Assembly (NCBI GenBank): GCA_031276375.1 | Contig: JAISNE010000148.1 | Span: 1-5,662 of the forward strand | Direction: 5' to 3' | Source: Accumulibacter sp. | GTDB lineage: Bacteria; Pseudomonadota; Gammaproteobacteria; Burkholderiales; Rhodocyclaceae | Length of the DNA: 5,662 nt | In this document: positions 1-5,050 of the stretch, in pieces | Position numbering within the stretch: the first letter of the stretch is position 1 | Layout of the letters: each line of letters opens with the position of its first letter | Made by a program: the position numbers and the translations under genes | The notes under the pieces: generated by a model | The model's database searches: none | Told to the model about the DNA's origin: nothing | What the model saw: only the letters and a program-made list of their open reading frames with translations

Positions 1-81
1 TTACCGCGCGGCGTCCGTGTCGACTGGCGGATCAGCCATTTCCAGGGCCGCCTTGAAACCGGCCGGCAATTCTCCAATGGA
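1..81 (-). other. possible C-terminal coding remnant (uncertain)
   Basis: On the minus strand an open stretch of 26 codons ends at a TAA complementary to bases 1-3, so the window begins exactly on this stop. The readable tail includes LPAGFKAALEMADPPVDTDA, and its third codon positions are mostly G or C, like the real genes here. In the same frame another TAA lies at 82-84, and there is no ATG or GTG near its 5' end; the only internal ATG is close to the C-terminus. It could be the end of a gene broken upstream, a very short gene with a TTG or ATT start, or chance. I recognise no family and give it low weight. Confidence 0.15.
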
Positions 82-155
82 TTATTCAGGCGCCTTTGAC
101 TCCCGGCGCTCACTATTCAGATGTCGGTAATTTAGAGACACCAGGATCAAATCGT

Positions 156-230
156 CGTCATTGCGAGGCCCACCGTGGCAATCCAAACGGCCGCATGGAT
201 TGCCACGGGCCTTCGGCCCTCGCAATAACG
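156..230. repeat. dispersed palindromic repeat, copy 1
   Basis: This is a long imperfect inverted repeat. The left arm (156-185) begins CGTCATTGCGAGG and ends GTGGCAATCCA. The right arm (196-230) begins TGGATTGCCACGG and ends CCTCGCAATAACG, with a 10-nt loop (186-195) between them. The right arm carries five extra bases, including GGCCTTCGGCC, which can form its own small hairpin. The same arms recur in copy 2 downstream in the same orientation. Palindromes of this CGTCATTGCGAGG...GGCAATCCA type are, from memory, dispersed intergenic repeats in many environmental bacteria. There is no transposase, so any movement would need enzymes supplied from elsewhere, as for REP-type or MITE-like elements. 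Confidence 0.85.
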
Positions 231-250
231 GAGGTTTAGGGGTTGGGCGC

Positions 251-293
251 GTTGTTGCGGGCGTTGGGTTCATTGTCACGCCCGTTCAACAAC
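251..293. repeat. two-step hairpin between the palindromic repeats
   Basis: GTTGTTG (251-257) pairs perfectly with CAACAAC (287-293), and GGGCGT (259-264) pairs with ACGCCC (278-283). The stem is interrupted by an asymmetric bulge (C on one side, GTT on the other) and the loop is 13 nt. Neither strand has a T-run right after it, so it is not a standard intrinsic terminator. It sits between the two palindromic repeats and may be part of a larger composite element or a structured transcript. No function can be assigned. Confidence 0.5.
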
Positions 294-325
294 AAAGGTA
301 TTCGCCACGGCGTAAGGCAGGGAAA

Positions 326-450
326 ACTCCGTCATTGCTCGGGCTACGCGACGTGGCAATCCAAGCGGCGGCTCAGCTTTCCGGGAACGCCCGAGCATCT
401 CCAGGGCCGTCTGGATTGCCATGTCGCTACGCTCCTCGCAATGACGGAGT
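326..450. repeat. dispersed palindromic repeat, copy 2
   Basis: This second, larger copy has a left arm at 326-363 starting ACTCCGTCATTGC and ending CGTGGCAATCCA. Its right arm at 412-450 starts TGGATTGCC and ends CTCGCAATGACGGAGT. The 48-nt centre (364-411) differs from the loop of copy 1. The arms match across almost their whole length with a few mismatches and one indel. Copies 1 and 2 share CGTCATTGC at the left end and GTGGCAATCCAA followed by CGGC at the inner left junction. Their left ends are 174 nt apart in the same orientation. Short open frames crossing this element on both strands are by-products of the palindrome. Confidence 0.85.
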
Positions 451-499
451 TTGGGCCGTCATGGACGAGAGTTGATGGCAAATTGCGCTCGACAGGCCG

Positions 500-524
500 T
501 TGATACTCAAGTCTGACGTATCAA
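500..524. repeat. short inverted repeat TTGATAC/GTATCAA
   Basis: TTGATAC (500-506) and GTATCAA (518-524) are perfect 7-nt arms around an 11-nt centre. A run of six T follows at 536-541, but 11 nt away, which is too far for a normal intrinsic terminator. A third GTATCA occurs at 544-549. It could be a protein binding site or chance; no gene next to it supports an operator role. Confidence 0.3.
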
Positions 525-677
525 GATTCCGGTCATTTTTTGGCGTATCACGATGATTTGACTGTAATTTGGTATGAATCGTTCCGCCGGAAAATTGGGC
601 GTACTTTCCAATACTTGCGGCCTCGCCACCTTCGCCTTGTTGAAGGACGAGGGCGGCGCGGTTTGCCGAAGGGGAGA

Positions 678-699
678 CGATGTATTCGCGATGTATTCG
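678..699. repeat. tandem 11-nt duplication CGATGTATTCG x2
   Basis: CGATGTATTCG occurs twice back to back (678-688 and 689-699) with no mismatch. An 11-nt unit is not a multiple of three and would shift any reading frame if it arose by slippage. This weakly argues against the segment being an active gene. Confidence 0.6.
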
Positions 700-772
700 T
701 ATCCCCCGAAAAGGCGCTCGAACGCGCGCGCCAGCGGTGCGGCCCGGTTTTCGGAATCGCCGCCGGCCATCG

Positions 773-784
773 TTTGCCGGCAAA
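773..784. repeat. perfect 12-nt palindrome TTTGCCGGCAAA
   Basis: TTTGCCGGCAAA is a perfect dyad lying 27 nt past the stop of the small minus-strand gene. As RNA it could only make a tight stem, and no T-run follows on the minus strand, so it is a poor terminator. It may be a regulator binding site or chance. Confidence 0.3.
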
Positions 785-810
785 TGGAAGGAGCGGGGTT
801 GGGCACCATG

Positions 811-1050
811 TCAGGGCACGGTGTCATCGACCCATTCCATTTCTTGAGGTTCCAGGGCGATCGAGTGAGAGTGACACATTCCCTCTTCTGCGTCGGGCCA
901 TGACTTCCGGATCCACGGATGGCCGTATTCGTCCATTTCTTCCACTTCGAATATTTCGCCGATCATCGACAAAACATCTCGTTTTTCATCCGGGGGCAAT
1001 TCATCCAGCCATTTTCCGGAAAGTCCGATGAGGCGCACTCTCGACCTCAC
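811..1050 (-). CDS. small conserved-looking protein of unknown function (possibly 5'-truncated)
   Basis: This is an acidic protein of 79 residues read from GTG at 1050, ending TGA at 811. It has no signal peptide or membrane segment. Features seen are GLSGKWLDELPPDEK near the N-terminus, then SMIGEIFEVEEMDEYGHPW, KSWPDAEEG, and a C-terminal CHSHSIALEPQEMEWVD with a Cys-His-Ser-His cluster. From memory this resembles small bacterial hypothetical proteins with the pattern (M)VGE(V/I)FEVxEIDEYGxxWVxKxW...HSLxLxxxEMELV; no function is known to me. The start is uncertain. GTG at 1050 has no Shine-Dalgarno, while GTG at 1038 has GAGG six bases upstream. In-frame codons upstream of 1050 (ARDCNGHPVKV) look like part of the same protein but are cut off by TAA at 1081-1083. 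Downstream of nagZ by about 160 nt, it may be on the same message or have its own promoter. Confidence 0.7.
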   Translation of the reverse strand: MRSRVRLIGLSGKWLDELPPDEKRDVLSMIGEIFEVEEMDEYGHPWIRKSWPDAEEGMCHSHSIALEPQEMEWVDDTVP

Positions 1051-1054
1051 TTTT

Positions 1055-1078
1055 ACGGGATGGCCGTTGCAATCCCGT
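1055..1078 (-). promoter_or_regulatory. hairpin just upstream of the small gene's start
   Basis: Read on the minus strand, ACGGGAT (1078-1072) can pair with ATCCCGT (1061-1055) over a 10-nt loop. The stem lies between the TAA at 1081-1083 and the candidate GTG starts at 1050 and 1038. No T-run follows, so it is not a terminator. It could modulate translation of the small gene, or be chance within a formerly coding stretch. Confidence 0.35.
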
Positions 1079-1080
1079 GC

Positions 1081-1119
1081 TTAAGCGGGAGATGGGTTCA
1101 TGCGCTTCGACTCGACCAT
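1081..1119 (-). other. 12-codon ORF with strong RBS, in frame with the small gene (leader or severed 5' end)
   Basis: ATG at 1119 is preceded by AAAGGAAGGATC, the best Shine-Dalgarno-like sequence in this part of the window. It encodes MVESKRMNPSPA and stops at TAA (1081-1083). The next ten codons and the small gene ending at 811 continue in the same frame, giving 103 codons from 1119 to 811 with one internal stop. The simplest reading is that this is the true N-terminus of the small gene and the TAA is a nonsense mutation or sequence error. A regulatory leader peptide is the alternative. Confidence 0.45.
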
Positions 1120-1211
1120 GATCCTTCCTTTGCCCGTTTCATTCGTTCATCGAATGTCCATGATACGCAACCGCCATGAAAACCGTCCTCGTTTTTCCGT
1201 TTTCCCCGGTC

Positions 1212-2225
1212 TCAGCCCGCAAGACGCGTGGCCGCTTCGATCCCCGCGCGGTAGCGCGGATCGGTTTTGATGTTCGAAACGTCCGTGGCGGGAAGCAGCC
1301 GGGCGACGCGGGCGGATCGCCGGGCGTCGAAATCAGGACGCCAGAGTTCCAGCACTTCGTCCACCCGGTCCGGCGCGTTGCAGACCAGCAGCATGTCGGC
1401 GCCGGCGTTCCAGGCGGCGGCGGCCCGGTCGACGATGGCGCCGGCCACGCTGGCTCCTTCCATCGACAGATCGTCGCTGAAAATCGCGCCGGCGAAGCCC
1501 ATTTGTTCGCGCAGCCAGGCCAGCCATACTGGCGAAAAGCCGGCGGGGCGCGAATCGACGCGCGGATAGATCACGTGCGCCGGCATGATGGCGTCCAGCG
1601 GAAGTTCGCGGAACGGCTGCATGTCCTGCTCGATTTCGGCAAGCTCGCGCTCGTCTACCGGAATGGCCACGTGGGAATCGGCCTCGGCCCAGCCGTGTCC
1701 GGGGAAATGCTTTCCGCAGGAGCGCATGCCGGCCGCGCGCAAGCCTTCGATCAGTTGTCCGGCCAACTGGATGACCACGCGGGGTTGGCGATGGAAAGCG
1801 CGATCGCCGATCACGCCGCTGCGCCCCCGATCGAGATCGAGGACGGGCGTAAACGACAGATCCACGCCGCACAGCCGCAGTTCGCCGGCCAGCACGTAGC
1901 CGATGTCGCGGGCCGCCGCCAGCGCCCATCGCGGATCGCGCTCCCATGAATCGCCGAGCCGCCGCATCGCCGGCAGGCGCGTGAAGCCGTCGCGGCAACG
2001 CTGGACCCGCCCGCCCTCGTGGTCGATGGCGATCAGCAGCGGGGGCGAGCGCAGGGCATGAACTTCGGCGGTCAAGCTCGACAACTGTTCCGGCGAGGCA
2101 TGGTTGCGGGCAAACAGGATCAATCCGCCGACGCTCGGGTGGGACAAGCGCCGCCGATCGATCGCGCTCGGTTCCAGTCCCGCGATGTCGATCATCAGCG
2201 GGCCGCGCGGCAAATGGATGGACAT
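1212..2225 (-). CDS. nagZ: beta-N-acetylhexosaminidase NagZ (glycoside hydrolase family 3)
   Basis: NagZ is a cytoplasmic enzyme of peptidoglycan recycling. It removes GlcNAc from GlcNAc-1,6-anhydroMurNAc and its peptides; in other bacteria the released anhydro-muropeptides feed AmpR signalling. The 337 residues form a single GH3 TIM barrel, close to the 341 of E. coli NagZ. Visible hallmarks are [10 protein letters not shown] (32-41), the sugar-binding [10 protein letters not shown] (67-76), KHFPGHG (172-178) followed by ADSH with the Asp183/His185 general acid dyad, and [10 protein letters not shown] (249-258) in which Asp251 should be the nucleophile. ATG at 2225 is chosen because the N-terminal RGPLMIDI block matches the family start. 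It lies 6 nt after the acpS stop with only a weak Shine-Dalgarno, suggesting coupled translation. No clear intrinsic terminator follows the stop. All key residues are present. Confidence 0.97.
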   Translation of the reverse strand: MSIHLPRGPLMIDIAGLEPSAIDRRRLSHPSVGGLILFARNHASPEQLSSLTAEVHALRSPPLLIAIDHEGGRVQRCRDGFTRLPAMRRLGDSWERDPRWALAAARDIGYVLAGELRLCGVDLSFTPVLDLDRGRSGVIGDRAFHRQPRVVIQLAGQLIEGLRAAGMRSCGKHFPGHGWAEADSHVAIPVDERELAEIEQDMQPFRELPLDAIMPAHVIYPRVDSRPAGFSPVWLAWLREQMGFAGAIFSDDLSMEGASVAGAIVDRAAAAWNAGADMLLVCNAPDRVDEVLELWRPDFDARRSARVARLLPATDVSNIKTDPRYRAGIEAATRLAG

Positions 2226-2231
2226 GGCGGT

Positions 2232-2609
2232 TCAGGCGCTTTCCAGGACGACGAAGGCGACGGCATAGTCGGCTTCGTCGCTGATCGACAGGTGGACGGT
2301 CAGGCCGCGTTCCGCGAGATAGCGCGCCAACTCCGGCGCGCAAGCGAACATCGGTTTGCCGAGTTCATCGTGCGTCACCGCGATGTTGGGCAGGCTGGCC
2401 GGAGCGCTCACTCCGATGCCCAGCGCCTTGCCGAGCGCTTCCTTGGCGGCGAAACGCCTGGCCAGGAAACGCGCGGGATCGCCGGCCCTGGAGAAATCGG
2501 CCAACTCCAGCGGGGCGAGCATTTTTTCCGCCGCCCGCGCTCCGTGGCGGCGGTAGAGCCTGACCAGCCTCGCCACCGCCACGATGTCGGCGCCGATGCC
2601 CGCGATCAT
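2232..2609 (-). CDS. acpS: holo-[acyl carrier protein] synthase AcpS
   Basis: AcpS transfers the 4'-phosphopantetheine arm of CoA to a serine of apo-ACP, activating the carrier for fatty acid synthesis in the cytoplasm. The 125 residues match the usual length (126 in E. coli). Motifs are GIGADIVAVARL (4-15) with Mg-binding Asp8, RRFAAKEALGKALG (51-64) with the metal-ligand Glu57, and the C-terminal HLSISDEADYAVAFV (106-120). The ATG at 2609 overlaps the pdxJ stop as ATGA, and no Shine-Dalgarno is obvious, so initiation probably depends on ribosomes finishing pdxJ. The pdxJ-acpS pairing is a classic proteobacterial arrangement. Confidence 0.97.
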   Translation of the reverse strand: MIAGIGADIVAVARLVRLYRRHGARAAEKMLAPLELADFSRAGDPARFLARRFAAKEALGKALGIGVSAPASLPNIAVTHDELGKPMFACAPELARYLAERGLTVHLSISDEADYAVAFVVLESA

Positions 2610-3373
2610 CCGGGAGGCGTGGCGGGATGCGCGGCGGCTTCGCGCATCAGGCGCTTCATTTCGCGGACCGCTTCGCGCATGCCGATGAAGATGGCGCGGC
2701 TGACGATGGCGTGCCCGATGTGTAGCTCGCGGACGCCGGGCAGGCGCGCCACCGGCTGCACGTTGAAATAGTTCAGCGCGTGGCCGGCGTTGAAACGCAT
2801 GCCCAGGCGGCGGATGGATTCCCCGGCGGCGCGGATTTTTTCGAGTTCGGCCAGTACCGCCGGGCTTTCCGCGTCGCGTCCGAAGTTGTGGAAGGCGTGC
2901 GCGTATGGCCCGGTGTGTATCTCGCAGACGCGCGCGCCGATCCGCGCCGCGGCCTCGACCTGCGCCGGTTCGGCGTCGATGAAAACGCTGCTGATGATGC
3001 CGGCCCGCGTCAGCCGCTCGACCGCCCTTGCCAGTTTGCTTTCCTGGGCGACGATGTCGAGTCCTCCCTCGGTGGTCACTTCGTGACGGCCCTCCGGAAC
3101 CAGCATGGCCATCTCCGGCTTGAGCCGGCAGGCGATCGCCACCATTTCATCGGTCGCCGCCATTTCCAGGTTCAGCTTGACCTGCGTCAGCGTGCGCAGT
3201 TTTTCGACGTCGGCGTCCTGGATGTGCCGCCGGTCCTCGCGCAGATGCACGGTGATTCCATCCGCTCCGCCGATATGCGCTTCGACGGCGGCCCAGACGG
3301 GTTCAGGCTCGTAGGTCCGGCGCGCCTCGCGGATGGTCGCCACGTGGTCGATATTTACCCCCAGTTCGATCAT
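2606..3373 (-). CDS. pdxJ: pyridoxine 5'-phosphate synthase PdxJ
   Basis: PdxJ condenses 1-deoxy-D-xylulose 5-phosphate with 3-amino-2-oxopropyl phosphate to give pyridoxine 5'-phosphate, the ring-closing step of DXP-dependent vitamin B6 synthesis in the cytoplasm. The 255 residues make a TIM barrel with the family landmarks GVNIDHVATIR (5-15), DGITVHLREDRRHI (38-51) with catalytic His43, KLNLEMA (66-72) with Glu70, LVPEGRHEVTTEGGLD (91-106), EIHTGPYA (151-158), FNAGHALNY (194-202) with His198, and the phosphate-binding IGHAIVSRA (219-227). E. coli PdxJ has 243 residues; the extra length is mainly a short Ala/Pro-rich tail. ATG at 3373 is preceded by CAGGAACC (a good Shine-Dalgarno) and overlaps the recO stop as ATGA. 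The frame stays open upstream to 3895, but that part is recO in another frame. Confidence 0.97.
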   Translation of the reverse strand: MIELGVNIDHVATIREARRTYEPEPVWAAVEAHIGGADGITVHLREDRRHIQDADVEKLRTLTQVKLNLEMAATDEMVAIACRLKPEMAMLVPEGRHEVTTEGGLDIVAQESKLARAVERLTRAGIISSVFIDAEPAQVEAAARIGARVCEIHTGPYAHAFHNFGRDAESPAVLAELEKIRAAGESIRRLGMRFNAGHALNYFNVQPVARLPGVRELHIGHAIVSRAIFIGMREAVREMKRLMREAAAHPATPPG

Positions 3374-4146
3374 GGTTCCTGTAACTCCAGAAAAATCTTG
3401 CGTGTTTCCAGTCCCTTGCCGCCCAGGTAATGGGCAATCAGGGTTCTCATCAGATGCTTGGCTTCGAGCAGCGAGCGCGGATCGGAAAAATCTCCGGCGT
3501 CGAGGTCGGCCAGGGTCTTTCCACTGACCATCGGCGCCGCGCCGCCCGTTTCCCGCGCGCGCACCGGACCGCGTTCGATCTCGTAAGCATAATACAGCGC
3601 CCGGTCGATGGGCTGCCCTTTCTCGTCGTGCTTCAACGTCAGGCCGTAACCGAGTTCCTGGAGGAACGAGCGTTCGAAAAGGCGGATGTCCGATTCTTTC
3701 GGGCCATCGGCGAAGCGGCGCAAGGTGTCCGCGTAAACCGAGAACAGGCGCCCGTGGGCGTCCTCGCGCGGCAAAAGATCGAGCAGCAGTTCGTTGAGAT
3801 AATAGCCGCAGAAGAGCGCCCGTCCGGACAGCAGGGGCTGCCCGCCCTGCCATTCGGCCTTGATGATCGTTTTGATCTCGCCTTTTCCCGCCCACGAGAG
3901 TTCCAGCGGTTGAAACGCCATCAGCACCCCGCGCAACGCCGAACGCGGCCGCCGCGCTCCGCGGGCGAGCAGGGCGACGCGGCCGAAATCCCGCGCGAAC
4001 GCCTCGACGATCAGGCTGGTTTCGCGGAACGGGTAGGCGTGCAGCACGAATGCCGGCTGACCATCCACCTTATGTCCTTGCGTCACTTGCCCTTGCGTCA
4101 TTTGTCCTTGCGTCACTGCCCTTGCGTTACTTTGCCCTTGCGTCAC
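3370..4146 (-). CDS. recO: DNA repair protein RecO (start uncertain)
   Basis: RecO acts in RecFOR recombinational repair. It binds DNA and, with RecR, loads RecA onto SSB-coated single-stranded gaps. The family core begins at KVDGQPAFVLHAYPFRETS (residues 26-44 from this start) with an N-terminal OB fold to about residue 105, including FGRVALLARGARRPRSALRG (54-73) and FQPLELSW. A helical region follows, ending in the C-terminal GLETRKIF. No zinc-finger CxxC is present, as in other beta/gammaproteobacterial RecO. Residues 1-25 are low-complexity MTQGQ-like repeats encoded by a 15-nt DNA tandem repeat and are probably not all native. In-frame starts are GTG 4146, GTG 4116, ATG 4101, GTG 4086 and GTG 4068. 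GTG 4068 lies two codons into the conserved core with AAGGA at good spacing; GTG 4146 has GGGAAG. It follows era by 19 nt and overlaps pdxJ by 4 nt. Confidence 0.93.
   Translation of the reverse strand: MTQGQSNARAVTQGQMTQGQVTQGHKVDGQPAFVLHAYPFRETSLIVEAFARDFGRVALLARGARRPRSALRGVLMAFQPLELSWAGKGEIKTIIKAEWQGGQPLLSGRALFCGYYLNELLLDLLPREDAHGRLFSVYADTLRRFADGPKESDIRLFERSFLQELGYGLTLKHDEKGQPIDRALYYAYEIERGPVRARETGGAAPMVSGKTLADLDAGDFSDPRSLLEAKHLMRTLIAHYLGGKGLETRKIFLELQEP
4072..4146 (-). repeat. 15-nt tandem repeat carrying RBS and start codons of recO
   Basis: ACGCAAGG (minus strand) occurs five times; on the plus strand the copies of CCTTGCGT begin at 4076, 4091, 4106, 4120 and 4136, spaced 15, 15, 14 and 16 nt. 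The unit is roughly RTGACGCAAGGGCAA. Four units begin with GTG or ATG, and one has GTA instead. Each unit contains AAGG, which lies 3-4 nt before the next start codon, or 7 nt before GTG 4068. The 14 and 16 spacings compensate, so all the start codons remain in the recO frame. Confidence 0.9.
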
Positions 4147-4165
4147 TTTGCTTCCCGCTCCGCGA

Positions 4166-5050
4166 TCACTCGTAGCCGAGGCTCTTGAGCAGGCGCTCGT
4201 CGTCCAGCCAGCCCGGCTTGACCTGGACGAAGACTTCCAGAAAGACCTTTCCGCCGAACAGGCGCTCCATGTCCTGGCGCGCCTCGGTGGCGATCCGCTT
4301 CAGCGTCTGCCCGCCCTTGCCGATGACCATGCCCTTGTGCGCCGGCCGGTTGACGACGATGGCGGCGCTGACGCGCCGCAGCGCGCCTTCCCGCGCGAAC
4401 CGTTCGATGTTCACCGTCGCCGCGTACGGCAGCTCATCCCCCAGCCAGCGGAACAGTTTCTCCCGAAGATATTCCGCCGCCAGGAAGCGTTCGCTCCGGT
4501 CGGTAATCTCGTCCTCGCCGAAAAGCATTTCGCCGCGAGGCAGATATTTTTTCACCTCGGCGAGCAAATCCTCGATCTGTATCCCCCTGGCCGCGCTCAC
4601 CGGAACGATGGCGGCAAACGGGAACGCTTCCGGGAGGCGGGCCAGCAGCGGCAGGAGCGCCGCCTTGTCCTTGAGCCGATCGACCTTGCTGACGGCCAGA
4701 ACGGCCGGCCTGTCCCGTGGCAGGAGGCGGAGCACCGCCTGGTCCGCCGCCTCGAAACGTCCGGCTTCGATCACCGGAACGACGACATCCACGCCGGCCA
4801 GCGCCTCGGTCACGCCGCGGTTCATGGCCCGGTTCAACGCTCCCGCGTGGCGCGTCTGGAAGCCCGGCGTATCGACGAAAACGAACTGCGCATCCGGGCG
4901 GGTCAGGATGCCGGTGATTTTATGGCGGGTGGTCTGCGCCTTGCGTGAAACGATACTGATCTTTTCACCGACCAGCCGGTTGAGCAGGGTGGACTTGCCG
5001 ACGTTCGGCCGGCCGACGATGGCGACATAACCCGAATTCAGCTCAGCCAT
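4166..5050 (-). CDS. era: GTPase Era
   Basis: Era is an essential GTPase that binds the 3' end of 16S rRNA and assists 30S subunit maturation at the inner face of the cell. The 294 residues (301 in E. coli) contain an N-terminal GTPase domain with G1 GRPNVGKS (13-20), the switch I/G2 region [12 protein letters not shown] (37-48), G3 DTPG (60-63), G4 SKVD (121-124) and G5 VSA (151-153). A C-terminal KH domain with [17 protein letters not shown] (242-258) follows. G4 has Ser in place of the usual Asn or Thr (NKxD/TKxD), a mild deviation I believe occurs in some betaproteobacteria. ATG at 5050 gives the normal N-terminus ([16 protein letters not shown]) and overlaps the end of rnc by 8 nt. The frame is open further upstream to 5263, but that region is rnc in another frame. 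Confidence 0.97.
   Translation of the reverse strand: MAELNSGYVAIVGRPNVGKSTLLNRLVGEKISIVSRKAQTTRHKITGILTRPDAQFVFVDTPGFQTRHAGALNRAMNRGVTEALAGVDVVVPVIEAGRFEAADQAVLRLLPRDRPAVLAVSKVDRLKDKAALLPLLARLPEAFPFAAIVPVSAARGIQIEDLLAEVKKYLPRGEMLFGEDEITDRSERFLAAEYLREKLFRWLGDELPYAATVNIERFAREGALRRVSAAIVVNRPAHKGMVIGKGGQTLKRIATEARQDMERLFGGKVFLEVFVQVKPGWLDDERLLKSLGYE

Larger units (their letters stand above)
451..810. other. stretch with no supported gene
   Basis: About 360 bases lie between repeat copy 2 and the small gene ending at 811. Open frames exist on both strands (minus 507-827 and 427-783; plus 574-903 and 540-1031), but none has a clear ribosome binding site or a family I recognise. The longest ones overlap the better supported gene at 811 or repeat copy 2. 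The part around 690-770 has coding-like third-position G/C in both directions, so an old gene fragment cannot be excluded. The stretch also holds an inverted repeat (500-524), a tandem 11-nt duplication (678-699) and a 12-nt palindrome (773-784). Confidence 0.5.

Noticed and set aside
82..503. Short open frames through the palindromic repeats on both strands (such as 82-279 minus and 161-475 plus)
   Set aside because: They are made mainly of repeat sequence, lack ribosome binding sites, and resemble no protein family.
554..580. Plus-strand promoter (TTGACT followed by TATGAAT)
   Set aside because: The two boxes are only about 9 nt apart instead of roughly 17, and no supported plus-strand gene follows.
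540..1031. Plus-strand frames 540-1031 and 574-903 as genes
   Set aside because: Both run antisense into the better supported small gene (811-1050), lack a Shine-Dalgarno, and match nothing recognisable.
1178..1211. Intrinsic terminator after nagZ
   Set aside because: Only a 6-bp A/T-rich pairing (GAAAAC/GTTTTC) can be drawn with a long loop; there is no G/C-rich stem followed by a T-run.
1333..2343. 336-codon minus-strand frame rich in Arg and Pro
   Set aside because: It is a shifted-frame shadow of nagZ and acpS with low-complexity Arg/Pro/Ala composition.
3374..3895. N-terminal extension of PdxJ in an open frame
   Set aside because: It is the recO coding region in another frame; the PdxJ family starts at MIELGVNIDH, with a Shine-Dalgarno just before it.
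4072..4146. CRISPR array
   Set aside because: The units are 15 nt, contiguous and without spacers, and lie inside the recO start region.
1176..4948. Long plus-strand open frames (about 1176-1949, 2019-2771, 2780-3430, 3430-4188 and 4148-4948)
   Set aside because: Each lies antisense to a clearly recognised gene (nagZ, acpS, pdxJ, recO or era), has no family resemblance, and is expected from high G+C coding DNA.
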